From positions 434,001-498,000 of the forward strand of contig NZ_BAABCA010000001.1 of the NCBI RefSeq assembly GCF_039538365.1: 64,000 nucleotides of DNA. Direction: 5' to 3'. The stretch comes from Postechiella marina (GTDB taxonomy: Bacteria; Bacteroidota; Bacteroidia; Flavobacteriales; Flavobacteriaceae). Under the pieces are notes generated by a model. That model was not told the DNA's origin. It saw only the letters and a list, made by a program, of their open reading frames with translations, and did no database searches. This document shows, piece after piece, positions 17,932 to 26,419 of the stretch; the stretch's first letter is position 1; each line of letters starts with the position of its first letter. The translations under genes were made by a program, and so were the position numbers.

Positions 17932-19001
17932 TTTTTTTTTTCTCCATCAAAAGTGATAGAGGCAAGCTGCATTAAACAAAGTTCGACGAGAAGTCGTTGG
18001 TTTTTACTGGATTTATACTTGAGATCGCAGTCGTTAGCAAGATTTATGCCTTGTAATAAAAACTGTTGCGATGCTTTTTTAGATTGCTCTAAGTATTTTG
18101 TTTTAGTTTGATCTCCAACCTCTAGCAAATCTATAGTTTGTGGTGTTTTACTAACAAGTAAATCTCTAAAATGAGAGGCTAAACCTGCTATAAAATGGTG
18201 TCCATCAAATCCTTTTGATAAAGTGGTGTTAAATTGTAGCAACAATTCGGGTATTTTATTCTCTAAAATTAAGTCTGTACTAGTAAAATAGGTTTCGTAG
18301 TCTAGTACATTTAAGTTTTCTGTTACTGCTTGTCTTGTTAGGTTTTTACCAGAGAAACTCACTACTCTGTCAAAAATAGATAAAGCATCTCGCATAGCGC
18401 CATCAGCTTTTTGAGCTATAATATGCAAGGCATCGTCATCTGCTTGTACTCCTTGTTCTTCGGCTATATATTTTAAGTATTCTTTAGCATCTTTTACCGT
18501 TATACGCTTAAAATCGAAAATTTGACAACGAGATAGTATGGTTGGTATAATTTTATGTTTTTCGGTAGTTGCTAATATAAAAATGCAGTGTTTTGGTGGC
18601 TCTTCTAATGTTTTAAGAAAGGCATTAAATGCAGCTTGAGATAGCATGTGTACCTCATCTATAATGTAAACTTTGTATTTGCCTACTTGTGGAGGTATTC
18701 TAACTTGGTCTGTTAAGCTTCTAATGTCGTCTACCGAGTTGTTTGATGCAGCATCTAATTCGAAAATATTAAAAGCGAAATCTTCCTCAGAATTTTCAGA
18801 ATCTTCACTGTTTATCATTTTAGCTAGAATACGTGCGCATGTTGTTTTGCCAACACCACGTGGCCCTGTAAATAATAAGGCTTGTGCTAAATGGTTATTA
18901 TCGATAGCATTAAGTAACGTGTTGGTAATGGCTTGTTGCCCCACTACATCTTTAAATGTTTGAGGTCTATATTTTCTTGCCGATACTATAAAGTGTTCCA
19001 A
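17913..19001 (-). CDS. dnaX: DNA polymerase III subunit gamma/tau (gamma form, 362 residues)
   Basis: This is the clamp-loader ATPase. Residues 1-357 cover the AAA+ domains and collar: VSARKYRPQTFKDVVGQ at the start, Walker A GPRGVGKTT (46-54), Walker B IIDEVHML (about 113-120), sensor 1 LATTEKH and the SRC motif LSRCQIFDF. The four-Cys zinc module of E. coli DnaX is missing and replaced by an acidic loop (SEDSENSEED), which I recall as usual in this phylum. Frame 0 ends KKKIANIT right after the A12 run, so this form corresponds to gamma. It heads the lipoprotein-miaE operon. Confidence 0.95.
   Translation of the reverse strand: MEHFIVSARKYRPQTFKDVVGQQAITNTLLNAIDNNHLAQALLFTGPRGVGKTTCARILAKMINSEDSENSEEDFAFNIFELDAASNNSVDDIRSLTDQVRIPPQVGKYKVYIIDEVHMLSQAAFNAFLKTLEEPPKHCIFILATTEKHKIIPTILSRCQIFDFKRITVKDAKEYLKYIAEEQGVQADDDALHIIAQKADGAMRDALSIFDRVVSFSGKNLTRQAVTENLNVLDYETYFTSTDLILENKIPELLLQFNTTLSKGFDGHHFIAGLASHFRDLLVSKTPQTIDLLEVGDQTKTKYLEQSKKASQQFLLQGINLANDCDLKYKSSKNQRLLVELCLMQLASITFDGEKKKIANIT
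17930..17941 (-). promoter_or_regulatory. dnaX: A12 slippery site in dnaX (programmed -1 frameshift or transcriptional slippage)
   Basis: The coding strand reads GGA GAA AAA AAA AAA ATA GCA in frame 0, with twelve A residues in a row. Frame 0 stops four codons after ATA. Sliding back by one base gives AAA AAT AGC and an open frame to 17281. E. coli dnaX uses A-AAA-AAG ribosomal slippage and Thermus dnaX uses an A9 run for polymerase slippage; which applies here is unknown. A miscounted homopolymer is the main alternative. Confidence 0.72.
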
Positions 19002-19159
19002 ATTTTATCGAATTTGATTTTAGCAAATTGTGATAACAAAGTTAAGAAATAGGCTTAAAATTAAGAATTTTGTTAGGTTGTTTTTTGGATAGTTATTAAC
19101 ATCTTTTAAAACTAGGTACTACTCGTAGTTAGTTATTTGTAATTATAATTTTTTTGTAA

Positions 19160-19268
19160 TGCTGCTTGCGTTAGGGATTAAGGTATTGTTGAAGCTCTTT
19201 TTGTGTTGTTGCGTATATGCAACACAAAAAATCGACTACCGAAAGCCCGACCCCTTGTGGTAACGCCT
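19160..19268. repeat. Composite inverted-repeat intergenic element (copy A)
   Basis: Outer arms GCGTTA (19168-19173) and TAACGC (19261-19266) enclose an inner perfect hairpin TTTTTGTGTTG / CAACACAAAAA (about 19199-19230) and a comparatively GC-rich block ACCGAAAGCCCGACCCC. On the minus strand it reads CGGGCTTTCGG..., a T-run, a variable hairpin, an A-run, then TTAATCCCTAACGC. The same order of parts is seen in copy B at 39391-39530. It lies between dnaX and rnpB and codes for nothing obvious. I believe similar sequences are scattered through flavobacterial genomes, but this is recollection. Confidence 0.55.
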
Positions 19269-19318
19269 AAATTTTTAAATAGTGTTAAATAAACTTAGAT
19301 TTTAGTGTTTGTTTATTG

Positions 19319-19326
19319 TAATTTTG
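19319..19326 (+). promoter_or_regulatory. Candidate -7 box for rnpB
   Basis: TAATTTTG matches TAnnTTTG and would place the transcript start near 19331, where the P1 helix of RNase P RNA begins. A weak -33 (TTAG) lies 20 bp upstream. Confidence 0.55.
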
Positions 19327-19329
19327 TAA

Positions 19330-19636
19330 ACAAGTAAATCGCCCTATCGAACTAAAGTTAATTTTGGTTAGGAAAGTCCGGACACCGTAGTGCAATGTAG
19401 TGGTTAATGGCCACCAGCCGAGAGGTTAGGAAAAGTGCAACAGAAAGTATGTACAGGTAATGCTGTAGTGAAACCAGGTAAACTCTATGTGGTGCAATGT
19501 CATGTAAACCAGTGATTGAAGGCGGCACGCTTGATGCTGGAGGGTAGGCAGCTAAAGCGTATTGGTAACAATGCGCTAAGATAAATGATAGGGGCTCTTT
19601 TAGGGTACAGAATCCGGCTTATAGATATACTTAAAT
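19330..19636 (+). ncRNA. rnpB: RNase P RNA, catalytic subunit
   Basis: The conserved 5' core TAGGAAAGTCCGGAC is at 19369-19383 and the matching 3' core ACAGAATCCGGCTTA at about 19609-19623. P1 can form from AAGTA (19332-19336) and TACTT (19628-19632). The internal region has the usual GCCGAGAGGTTAGG and GAAACCAGGTAAACTC signatures. Length of about 305 nt fits a small type A RNA. It processes tRNA 5' ends with RnpA protein. The boundaries are set by the P1 pairing and are accurate to a few bases. Confidence 0.93.
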
Positions 19637-19640
19637 AAAC

Positions 19641-19679
19641 AGAAGAGCTACTTTTTTTAGAGTAGCTCTTCTTGTTTTT
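19641..19679 (+). terminator. Terminator of rnpB
   Basis: The stem AGAAGAGCTACT / AGTAGCTCTTCT with an 8-nt loop is followed by TGTTTTT directly after rnpB. Confidence 0.88.
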
Positions 19680-19704
19680 AATAGAGTGACTAATTCTATA
19701 ATTA

Positions 19705-20457
19705 TTATTGTTTATTAGAAAAATAATATAAATCGGGCCTCATTTGCCCTGTATACTCCTCAATTCTTGAGGTGTATTTTAATAGTTTTCTAAAAGTTTC
19801 TATACGTTCTGGACCAAGAACTTCTTTGTTATTTATGCTTTTTGTCGCAGAGTCTATTTCATCTTTACTGGAAATTACTACGAGGTAATAATTTTCTAAT
19901 TGACCAAATACACCTTGATATATTCTGTAATAGTTTTTCGATTTTTTTGAAGTAAACATATCTTTTACAGCGCTTATGTTTTCTCGTATTTTTTCGGCAT
20001 TGCTAGGTGTGTAATAGAGGTATAAGAAATCGAGGTAGTTTTCGTCTTCACTTGATGAAGACTCGTTTTCTGGCATGTACGATAGTTTTTCGTTTAAGCT
20101 TATAATGTACGAACCGTGGGTGTCGTAACAAGCATTAAATTTTTTAAAGAGTTTTGAAAAATCGTCGCCCATAGCTTTAGCCATGTCTGCAAAAGGGTCT
20201 ACGTCTAGTTCTGCAAAGTTTTTTATGGGAGTAAGGTAAAAGTAGTTTAAGTTACTTGTGCTTACTGTTATCCAGCTGGTTTGTAAATTGTGTTTAGTGC
20301 TAGCTGTAATAAATTCTTTTGAGGTTTCTTCGTACTGGTTTAGCATTGATGGCTTTACATTGTCTTGATGTACCAAGTACATTTTTTGATAAGCTGCAAG
20401 GTTTAGTGTTAAAAACATGGTTAACACTAGTGTTAAAACGGTTTTAAATGGTTTCAT
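19705..20457 (-). CDS. Secreted protein of unknown function
   Basis: I chose the ATG at 20457 since it begins a signal peptide (MKPFKTVLTLVLTMFLTLNLAAYQ); an in-frame start at 20502 adds 15 residues that do not look signal-like. The mature part of about 225 residues has two halves of similar flavour, each with a strand and a helix of the kind YFYLTPIKNFAELDV and YYLVVISSKDEIDSATKS. This resembles duplicated dimeric alpha/beta-barrel (NIPSNAP/ABM-like) domains, but that is only an impression. It stands alone downstream of rsmD and faces the rnpB terminator. Confidence 0.75.
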   Translation of the reverse strand: MKPFKTVLTLVLTMFLTLNLAAYQKMYLVHQDNVKPSMLNQYEETSKEFITASTKHNLQTSWITVSTSNLNYFYLTPIKNFAELDVDPFADMAKAMGDDFSKLFKKFNACYDTHGSYIISLNEKLSYMPENESSSSEDENYLDFLYLYYTPSNAEKIRENISAVKDMFTSKKSKNYYRIYQGVFGQLENYYLVVISSKDEIDSATKSINNKEVLGPERIETFRKLLKYTSRIEEYTGQMRPDLYYFSNKQ

Positions 20458-20620
20458 AATTATTGGTTTTTGGTTAGTATTAGTTAACAAAAACCATAGC
20501 AATAAGATAAAACAAAGTGTTTTCTAGGAAAAAAATAATATGTTAGAGTCGGGGATGACTCTTAAGGAGGATGCTAATTTACTGATAAAAAACGACTTAC
20601 GTTTCGTTTAAATGTTAAAT

Positions 20621-21160
20621 TTATTGTTTTTCGAAAAAACTAAACATATTACCTCCATAACTTTTTGAATAATCGAAGTTTTCTAAATGAGATAAATCTG
20701 TATGTTTAGAGTGTTCTATAATTAAAATACCATCTTCTAACAAAAGATTATTTTTAAATACTAATTCTGGTATTTTGGCAAATAATTCTACAGTAAAATT
20801 ATATGGAGGATCTGCAAATATAATATCTGCTTGTAAACTAGACTTTTCTAAAAATTTAAAAACATCACTTTTTATAACCTGCAGTGGCATATCAAAAGCA
20901 TCTGCGGTTTGATTTATAAATTTAACACAGCCATGGTCTTGATCTACACAAGTAATTTGCTCTGTGCCACGCGAAGCGAATTCGTAACTTATATTGCCAG
21001 TGCCTGCAAACAAATCTATAACAGATATTTCATCAAAATAAAAATGATTATTTATAATATTAAAAAGGGACTCTTTGGCCATATCTGTTGTTGGGCGAAC
21101 AGGTAAATTTTTTGGCGCAACAATTTTTCTACTTTTATATAATCCTGAAATAATACGCAT
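20621..21160 (-). CDS. rsmD: 16S rRNA (guanine966-N2)-methyltransferase
   Basis: This 179-residue Rossmann methyltransferase opens MRIISGLYKSRKI, the RsmD N-terminal signature, with VRPTTDMAKESLFNI before the AdoMet loop DLFAGTG (49-55) and the catalytic DPPY (117-120). It methylates N2 of G966 in 16S rRNA during 30S assembly. Its ATG at 21160 touches the last base of the upstream DUF3822 stop, so the two are translationally coupled. Confidence 0.95.
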   Translation of the reverse strand: MRIISGLYKSRKIVAPKNLPVRPTTDMAKESLFNIINNHFYFDEISVIDLFAGTGNISYEFASRGTEQITCVDQDHGCVKFINQTADAFDMPLQVIKSDVFKFLEKSSLQADIIFADPPYNFTVELFAKIPELVFKNNLLLEDGILIIEHSKHTDLSHLENFDYSKSYGGNMFSFFEKQ

Positions 21161-21978
21161 TAAAAACTTTTTATTAAAGTGAAATTACTGTGGTTTGTAT
21201 TTGGTGTTTTGGTGTATTTATAGTTGTCGTTTCTATTACCAAAATGTATGTGTCTAATGTACTTGTAGGTTATATTGTAAATGGCATCATCTTTTGTTAT
21301 ATCGCCTAAAAAAACAAGTTCTACTTGCTCTGGGTTTAAATGTAATTGCTCTGCAGTAAATAATAGATAATAAATAAAATCTTCTTCACTATTATATTCA
21401 AAACTATTGTATAGTAAAAGTTTACCGTCTTTGGTTATTACAAGTTCGAAATGGTTCGAGCTTACATGTGCGTAAATTTTAGTAGATGTGTTATTTTTTT
21501 CTAACAGCAATATTTGTTCTATTAAAATAGTAGAAAAGTGTTTGAAAGTAAAAGCGCCAAATTTTTCGTAAATAAAATTATTAATATTTACATAAGGTAC
21601 ATAAACGTTAACGCTTTCGTTTAGTTTAATATCATCGTAAGTTATATAGTCAGACTTGAGTATTTTAGAATTAAATTTAAGGTAGTCTGCTATATTATCT
21701 TCATTAAATAAAGCTTTGGGTACCAATGTGGCTAACTCGTTAACATGTATTATGTAAACAGCGTCAAATTGCTTTTGTAGAGCTTCCTCTGTATTAAAAA
21801 GTTGTTTTAATTGGTCTAGAAGAGCAAAAGGGTTTAGTTTTTTATTAAAGCTAAAATGGTTTAAATAGCTTATGGTATTGGTTTCTTTTTGTAGTATACA
21901 AAAAGAAAGTCCACTCAAACTAATTTGAATGGACAATTCTGTATAATTATTTACGTCTTTAATCTTAGTTTGTGTCAT
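21160..21978 (-). CDS. DUF3822 family protein
   Basis: The start is taken at 21978 (MTQTKIKDVNNY); an upstream in-frame start at 22044 would run 66 bp deeper into the preceding gene. The protein of about 272 residues has an actin-like (ASKHA) flavour: LSIQISLSGLSFCILQ at the start, a FNSK segment near 120, and a repeated IYAHVSSNHFELVITKDGKLLLYNSF stretch. DUF3822 is Bacteroidota-specific with no established function and is frequently next to rsmD. It overlaps the upstream membrane-protein gene by 14 bp and touches rsmD, so all three probably form one operon. Confidence 0.88.
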   Translation of the reverse strand: MTQTKIKDVNNYTELSIQISLSGLSFCILQKETNTISYLNHFSFNKKLNPFALLDQLKQLFNTEEALQKQFDAVYIIHVNELATLVPKALFNEDNIADYLKFNSKILKSDYITYDDIKLNESVNVYVPYVNINNFIYEKFGAFTFKHFSTILIEQILLLEKNNTSTKIYAHVSSNHFELVITKDGKLLLYNSFEYNSEEDFIYYLLFTAEQLHLNPEQVELVFLGDITKDDAIYNITYKYIRHIHFGNRNDNYKYTKTPNTNHSNFTLIKSF

Positions 21979-22708
21979 AAAGTTTAGGCCAGTTTCCAGA
22001 GGTATTAACTTCGTCCATAGAACCAACTTTAATGTTATCACCATTCACAGCTTCAACAGACATAACTTGATTTTCTGCTACTAAAAGATCTTTATCTTGA
22101 TCGTATAAAATAATATCTTTTTTAATAGAAGCTTCAAATACAGGTATTTTAACATCGCTTTGCTCGATAAATCCAGCTTTAAGTTCAAATTTAGCACCCG
22201 GTTTACCAACACCTTCTGGTAAATTCATCATGTTTTTGTATCGTGTAGATCCTTTAAATAAAGAATCTTTAACAGATGCGGTGCCTAATGTATCTATAAC
22301 TACAATTTCTTTAGTCATAGAGTTTAATCCAAAACGTCTATTTGCTTCCTCATCAATTACTGTAGAATCTTTACGTTGTGTAATTGTAAACTCTGCTGTA
22401 TCAATAAATTTAATTAAATTTTCAAATTTATCAGCAAATTTACCTGTCACTGTTCTGTGCGCTAATTGTGCATCCCTAATATCTTCTAAGCTACTAATAA
22501 CTTTAGCGTATCGTTTTTCTTTTTCTTGGTTAAACAAAATAGGATTGTAAACAGACATATATGTATTGTATCCTAAAAAGGCAATCAACGCCCAAAGAGC
22601 AACTATTAATACTGGTTTAAACTTTGTAGGTATAAATTTATCTACAAGCTTAACCAAACCGATTGTTAATAATATTACACCAACGGCTACAAGAAGAATT
22701 TTAAACAT
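21965..22708 (-). CDS. Membrane-anchored protein of unknown function
   Basis: This 247-residue protein has two N-terminal membrane helices (FKILLVAVGVILLTIGLVKLV and KPVLIVALWALIAFLGYNTY) and a large hydrophilic remainder. That part starts with a coiled helix (EKEKRYAKVISSLEDIRDAQLAHRTVTGKFADKFENLIKF) resembling the helix-plus-pilin-like start of periplasmic proteins. No enzyme motif is visible. It is first in the apparent operon with DUF3822 and rsmD and runs divergently from the RecD-like helicase gene. Confidence 0.82.
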   Translation of the reverse strand: MFKILLVAVGVILLTIGLVKLVDKFIPTKFKPVLIVALWALIAFLGYNTYMSVYNPILFNQEKEKRYAKVISSLEDIRDAQLAHRTVTGKFADKFENLIKFIDTAEFTITQRKDSTVIDEEANRRFGLNSMTKEIVVIDTLGTASVKDSLFKGSTRYKNMMNLPEGVGKPGAKFELKAGFIEQSDVKIPVFEASIKKDIILYDQDKDLLVAENQVMSVEAVNGDNIKVGSMDEVNTSGNWPKLYDTN

Positions 22709-22784
22709 AGTATACTATTTTATTTATAAAGTTTATTTAATGGTCTTTCGCAAATCTACAATTTTTTTTTAATCGTAAAAACCA

Positions 22785-22812
22785 TTGTAGCTAAAAATCA
22801 TTTCTATATTTG
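22785..22812 (+). promoter_or_regulatory. Promoter of the RecD-like helicase gene
   Basis: TTG at 22785-22787, a 17-bp spacer and TATATTTG at 22805-22812 fit the Bacteroidota pattern; the ATG follows at 22840. Confidence 0.6.
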
Positions 22813-22839
22813 AATAAATTTTAATTTTTAAGTCAGAAA

Positions 22840-24264
22840 ATGACCTCATCTCAATTTTATTCGCTTGTAAAACAGTCTTTTCCGTTTGCTCCAACGTTAA
22901 AACAAAATATTGTACTTCAGCAATTATCTAATTTTATTTTCGATAACTCTAAAAACAAGCTTTATTTGCTAAAAGGGTATGCAGGAACGGGTAAAACCAC
23001 CATTATTGGTAGCATTGTAAGCAATTTATGGAAAGCAAAAATGAGTGCTGTTTTAATGGCTCCCACAGGTAGAGCTGCAAAAGTAATTGCTAATTATTCC
23101 CAAAAAGAAGCGTTTACAATTCATAAAAAAATCTACTTTCCTAAAAAAGAGAGTGGAGGTGGAGTAAAATTTGTTTTACAACCAAATAAGCATAAAAACA
23201 CCATTTTTATTGTAGACGAAGCATCAATGATTCCAGATACACCAGGAGAATCTAAATTTGTAGAAAATGGATCTTTACTAGACGATTTAATGCAATATGT
23301 TTATGCTGGTAAAAATTGTAAGTTACTTTTAATAGGAGATACTGCACAGTTGCCTCCCGTAAAATTAGATATTAGCCCTGCTTTAGACGAAAATAAATTA
23401 GAATTAAACTACGATAAGGAGGTTATAAAAATGGAACTAGACGAAGTGGTTAGGCAAGGACAAGACTCTGGTATTTTGTCCAATGCTACTATACTTCGAG
23501 AAGTTTTAGCAAGTTCGTTTTTCGAATCGTTTCAATTTAATTTAGGCCATTTTAAAGACATTGTTAGATTAACAGATGGATACGAAATTATGGAAGCCAT
23601 AGATGGTGCGTACAGTAATTTAGGAAACGAAGAAACCGCAATTATTGTAAGAAGCAACAAGCGTGCTAATTTATACAATAAGCAAATACGTAGTAAAATT
23701 TTGTTTAACGAGCACGAATTGTCTTCTGGAGATTATTTAATGGTAGTTAAAAATAATTATTTTTGGTTAAAATCTAATTCAGAAGCTGGTTTTATAGCAA
23801 ATGGAGATATTATAGAGGTTCTAGAAATTTTTAGCATTAAAGAACTGTATGGTTTTCGCTTCGCGGAAGTAAAAATTAGAATGGTAGATTATCCGAAGAT
23901 GAAACCTTTTGAAACCGTTTTAATGCTAGACACTATTGATGCAGAAACACCATCGTTACCTTACGAAGATTCTAACCGATTATATCAAGAGGTAATGAAG
24001 GATTTTGAAGACGAAACCAGCAAATATAAAAAGTTTTTAAAAGTAAAAAACAACAAGTATTTTAATGCTTTACAAGTTAAGTTCTCGTATGCAATAACAT
24101 GCCATAAATCTCAAGGAGGCCAATGGAATACAGTTTTTGTAGAACAACCGTATTTACCAGATGGTATAGACAAAGATTATTTAAGGTGGTTATACACAGC
24201 TGTAACAAGAGCTAAAGAAAAACTATATTTAATAGGCTTTAAAGACGATTTTTTTGAAGAATAG
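22840..24264 (+). CDS. RecD-like ATP-dependent DNA helicase
   Basis: This 474-residue superfamily 1B helicase has Walker A GYAGTGKTT (46-54), APTGRAAKVI (motif Ia), VDEASMI (motif II), IGDTAQLPPV (motif III), and C-terminal FSYAITCHKSQGGQWNTVFVE then LYTAVTRAKEKLYLIG (motifs V and VI, the UvrD_C_2 region). It is much shorter than RecD2 and lacks a long N-terminal domain, so it is best called RecD/Dda-like. Role in repair or replication restart is inferred. It has its own promoter and is divergent from the rsmD operon. Confidence 0.92.
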   Translation: MTSSQFYSLVKQSFPFAPTLKQNIVLQQLSNFIFDNSKNKLYLLKGYAGTGKTTIIGSIVSNLWKAKMSAVLMAPTGRAAKVIANYSQKEAFTIHKKIYFPKKESGGGVKFVLQPNKHKNTIFIVDEASMIPDTPGESKFVENGSLLDDLMQYVYAGKNCKLLLIGDTAQLPPVKLDISPALDENKLELNYDKEVIKMELDEVVRQGQDSGILSNATILREVLASSFFESFQFNLGHFKDIVRLTDGYEIMEAIDGAYSNLGNEETAIIVRSNKRANLYNKQIRSKILFNEHELSSGDYLMVVKNNYFWLKSNSEAGFIANGDIIEVLEIFSIKELYGFRFAEVKIRMVDYPKMKPFETVLMLDTIDAETPSLPYEDSNRLYQEVMKDFEDETSKYKKFLKVKNNKYFNALQVKFSYAITCHKSQGGQWNTVFVEQPYLPDGIDKDYLRWLYTAVTRAKEKLYLIGFKDDFFEE

Positions 24265-24332
24265 TATTTAATTAAGATTTAATGTAAATTTATAAACCTA
24301 AAATTAAAAGTCTATAAAAAGGTGATTATATT

Positions 24333-24899
24333 ATGACAATAGAAACGATTATAAGTATTTGCCTTGGTATTGGTTTGGCTGCATCGGTTGGTTTTAGAGT
24401 GTTTTTACCATTATTTGCATTAAGCTTAGCGTCTTATTTTAATGCTTGGGAGTTAAATGAATCTTGGCAATGGATTGGCAGTTTAACAGCTTTAATAACC
24501 CTGGGTGTAGCTACATTAGTAGAGGTTTTTGCTTATTACATTCCTTATGTCGACAACCTTTTAGATAGTATATCGGTTCCTTTAGCAGCGTTCGCAGGCA
24601 CTGCGGTAATGATGTCTACTGTGGTCGATTTAAGTCCAGTAATTACTTGGGCTTTGGCTATTATAGCAGGAGCAGGTACAGCAAGCGCCATTTCTAGCTC
24701 GGCAGGAGTAACACGCTTAGCATCAACAGCATCTACAGGAGGAGTAGGCAACCCTATTGTGTCTACAATAGAAACCGGTACAGCAATTACAATGTCTGTA
24801 GTTTCTATTTTTTTTCCAGTATTAGCTATTGTATTAGTAGTTGTAATCTTAATTGTTATCTTTAAAATATTCAAAAAGTTTAGACCTTCTAAAGGTTAA
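24333..24899 (+). CDS. DUF4126 family membrane protein
   Basis: This 188-residue hydrophobic protein has about five to six membrane helices. The N-terminal ICLGIGLAASVGFRVFLPLF, the central ASTASTGGVGNPIVSTIET loop and a basic C-terminus (FKIFKKFRPSKG) fit DUF4126. The repeated small-residue helices resemble a channel or carrier. Function is unknown. It ends 52 bp before kdsB and may be cotranscribed with it. Confidence 0.85.
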   Translation: MTIETIISICLGIGLAASVGFRVFLPLFALSLASYFNAWELNESWQWIGSLTALITLGVATLVEVFAYYIPYVDNLLDSISVPLAAFAGTAVMMSTVVDLSPVITWALAIIAGAGTASAISSSAGVTRLASTASTGGVGNPIVSTIETGTAITMSVVSIFFPVLAIVLVVVILIVIFKIFKKFRPSKG

Positions 24900-24951
24900 A
24901 ATCAACAATAATTATTATATTTTTGAAGTCGAAATTGACTTATATTATAAC

Positions 24952-25680
24952 ATGAAAATAATTTCAATGATTCCGGCGCGATATGCTGCCTCTCGTTTTC
25001 CAGGTAAATTAATGCAAGATCTAGGTGGTAAAACAGTAATTCGAAGAACATACGAAGCTACCGTTGCTACCAATTTATTCGACGATGTATTTGTTGTAAC
25101 AGATAGCGATATTATATACAAAGAGATTGTAAATAATGGAGGTAAAGCTATTATGAGTACTAAAGAGCACGAATGCGGAAGCGATAGAATAGCAGAAGCA
25201 GTTGCTAATTTAGATATAGATGTGGTTATAAATGTTCAAGGCGATGAGCCTTTTACAGATAAAGAGTCTTTACAAAAGCTTATAGAAGTTTTTGAAGTAG
25301 ATAGCAAGAAGGAAGTAGATTTAGCATCTCTAATGGTGCATATAACAGACCAAGACGAAATTAACAACCCAAATACGGTTAAGGTTATTGTAGATCAAAC
25401 TAATTTTGCACTTTATTTTTCACGTAGTCCAATCCCTTATCCAAGAGAAAAAAATGTGGGTGCCAAGTACTTTAAACATAAAGGAGTTTACGCTTTTAGA
25501 AAAGAAGCTATACTCGATTTTTATAAATTACCAATGTTGCCTTTAGAAGCTTCAGAGAAAATAGAATGTATTCGTTATTTAGAGTATGGTAAACGTATTA
25601 AAATGGTAGAAACTAGTATTGAAGGGGTAGAAATTGATACTCCAGAAGATCTTGAACGTGCTAAAAAAATATGGAAATAA
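24952..25680 (+). CDS. kdsB: 3-deoxy-manno-octulosonate cytidylyltransferase (CMP-Kdo or CMP-8-amino-Kdo synthetase)
   Basis: The start at 24952 (MKIISMIPARYAASRFPGK) matches the family N-terminus; extending to 24853 would overlap the DUF4126 gene. The 242 residues carry the nucleotide loop IPARYAASRFPGK, NVQGDEPF and the late EIDTPEDLERAK. KdsB couples Kdo to CMP for lipopolysaccharide inner-core assembly. In Shewanella the paired enzyme uses 8-amino-Kdo made by KdnA/KdnB; a kdnB-like gene lies 1.4 kb downstream here, so the sugar used may be the amino form. Confidence 0.95.
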   Translation: MKIISMIPARYAASRFPGKLMQDLGGKTVIRRTYEATVATNLFDDVFVVTDSDIIYKEIVNNGGKAIMSTKEHECGSDRIAEAVANLDIDVVINVQGDEPFTDKESLQKLIEVFEVDSKKEVDLASLMVHITDQDEINNPNTVKVIVDQTNFALYFSRSPIPYPREKNVGAKYFKHKGVYAFRKEAILDFYKLPMLPLEASEKIECIRYLEYGKRIKMVETSIEGVEIDTPEDLERAKKIWK

Positions 25681-25716
25681 AAACGTCTTTATTTTCGAAT
25701 TAAATGGTCGATTTAT

Positions 25717-26418
25717 ATGATAGATTATAAAAACATAAAAGTTATAGGCTTTGATGCAGACGATACGCTTTGGGTTAACGAAACGTATTTTAGAGAAGCA
25801 GAGCAAGAGTTTGTAAAACTTTTAAGAGATTACGAAACACCTAATAAGATAGATCAAGAATTATTTAAAATGGAAATTCAAAATCTAGACCTATATGGTT
25901 ATGGCGTAAAAGCTTTTACTTTGTCTATGATAGAAAGTGCCTTAGATTTGTCTAACTATAATGTGTCTAGTAAAACAATCGAAGCGATTTTAAATATTGG
26001 TAAAACCATGATAAATAAGCCTGTAGATTTACTTGAAGGTGTAGAGGATGTTTTAAAACAAGTGTCAAAAACACATCGTTTAATTGTAGCAACCAAAGGC
26101 GATTTGCTAGATCAAGAACGAAAATTAGAAAAATCTGGATTAACAAAATATTTTCATCACATAGAAGTTTTAAGTGATAAAAAAGAAGCTAATTACTCTA
26201 ATTTATTGAAACATTTAGATGTAAAACCATCAGAATTTTTAATGATAGGAAACTCTTTAAAATCAGATGTTTTACCTTTAGTAAATATAGGCGCTCAAGC
26301 AATACATGTTCCGTTTCATACTACTTGGGCTCATGAAGAGGTTACAGAAAAAGAAACAAACGGAAAATCATATAAAACAATATCTAGTATAATAGATATA
26401 TTAAAATTAATAAAATAA
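25717..26418 (+). CDS. HAD-family hydrolase (probable phosphatase)
   Basis: This 233-residue protein has motif I GFDADDTLW (nucleophile and acid/base Asp), a helical cap, motif II VATKGD, Lys in DKKEANYSNLL, and motif IV MIGNSLKSDVLP. This is the HAD IA layout of phosphoglycolate/YjjG-type phosphatases. It lies 36 bp after kdsB and 1 bp before the CAT-family gene, so it is in the same transcript. A Kdo-pathway phosphatase role is possible, but KdsC enzymes are shorter and tetrameric C0 types, so the substrate is open. Confidence 0.88.
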   Translation: MIDYKNIKVIGFDADDTLWVNETYFREAEQEFVKLLRDYETPNKIDQELFKMEIQNLDLYGYGVKAFTLSMIESALDLSNYNVSSKTIEAILNIGKTMINKPVDLLEGVEDVLKQVSKTHRLIVATKGDLLDQERKLEKSGLTKYFHHIEVLSDKKEANYSNLLKHLDVKPSEFLMIGNSLKSDVLPLVNIGAQAIHVPFHTTWAHEEVTEKETNGKSYKTISSIIDILKLIK

Positions 26419-26419
26419 T

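Noticed and set aside
17839..18111. 90-residue plus-strand frame opposite the dnaX frameshift region
   Set aside because: Antisense shadow of dnaX with no recognisable features.
24853..24951. Extended N-terminus for kdsB
   Set aside because: It would overlap the DUF4126 gene and precede the canonical MKIISMIPARYAASRF start.
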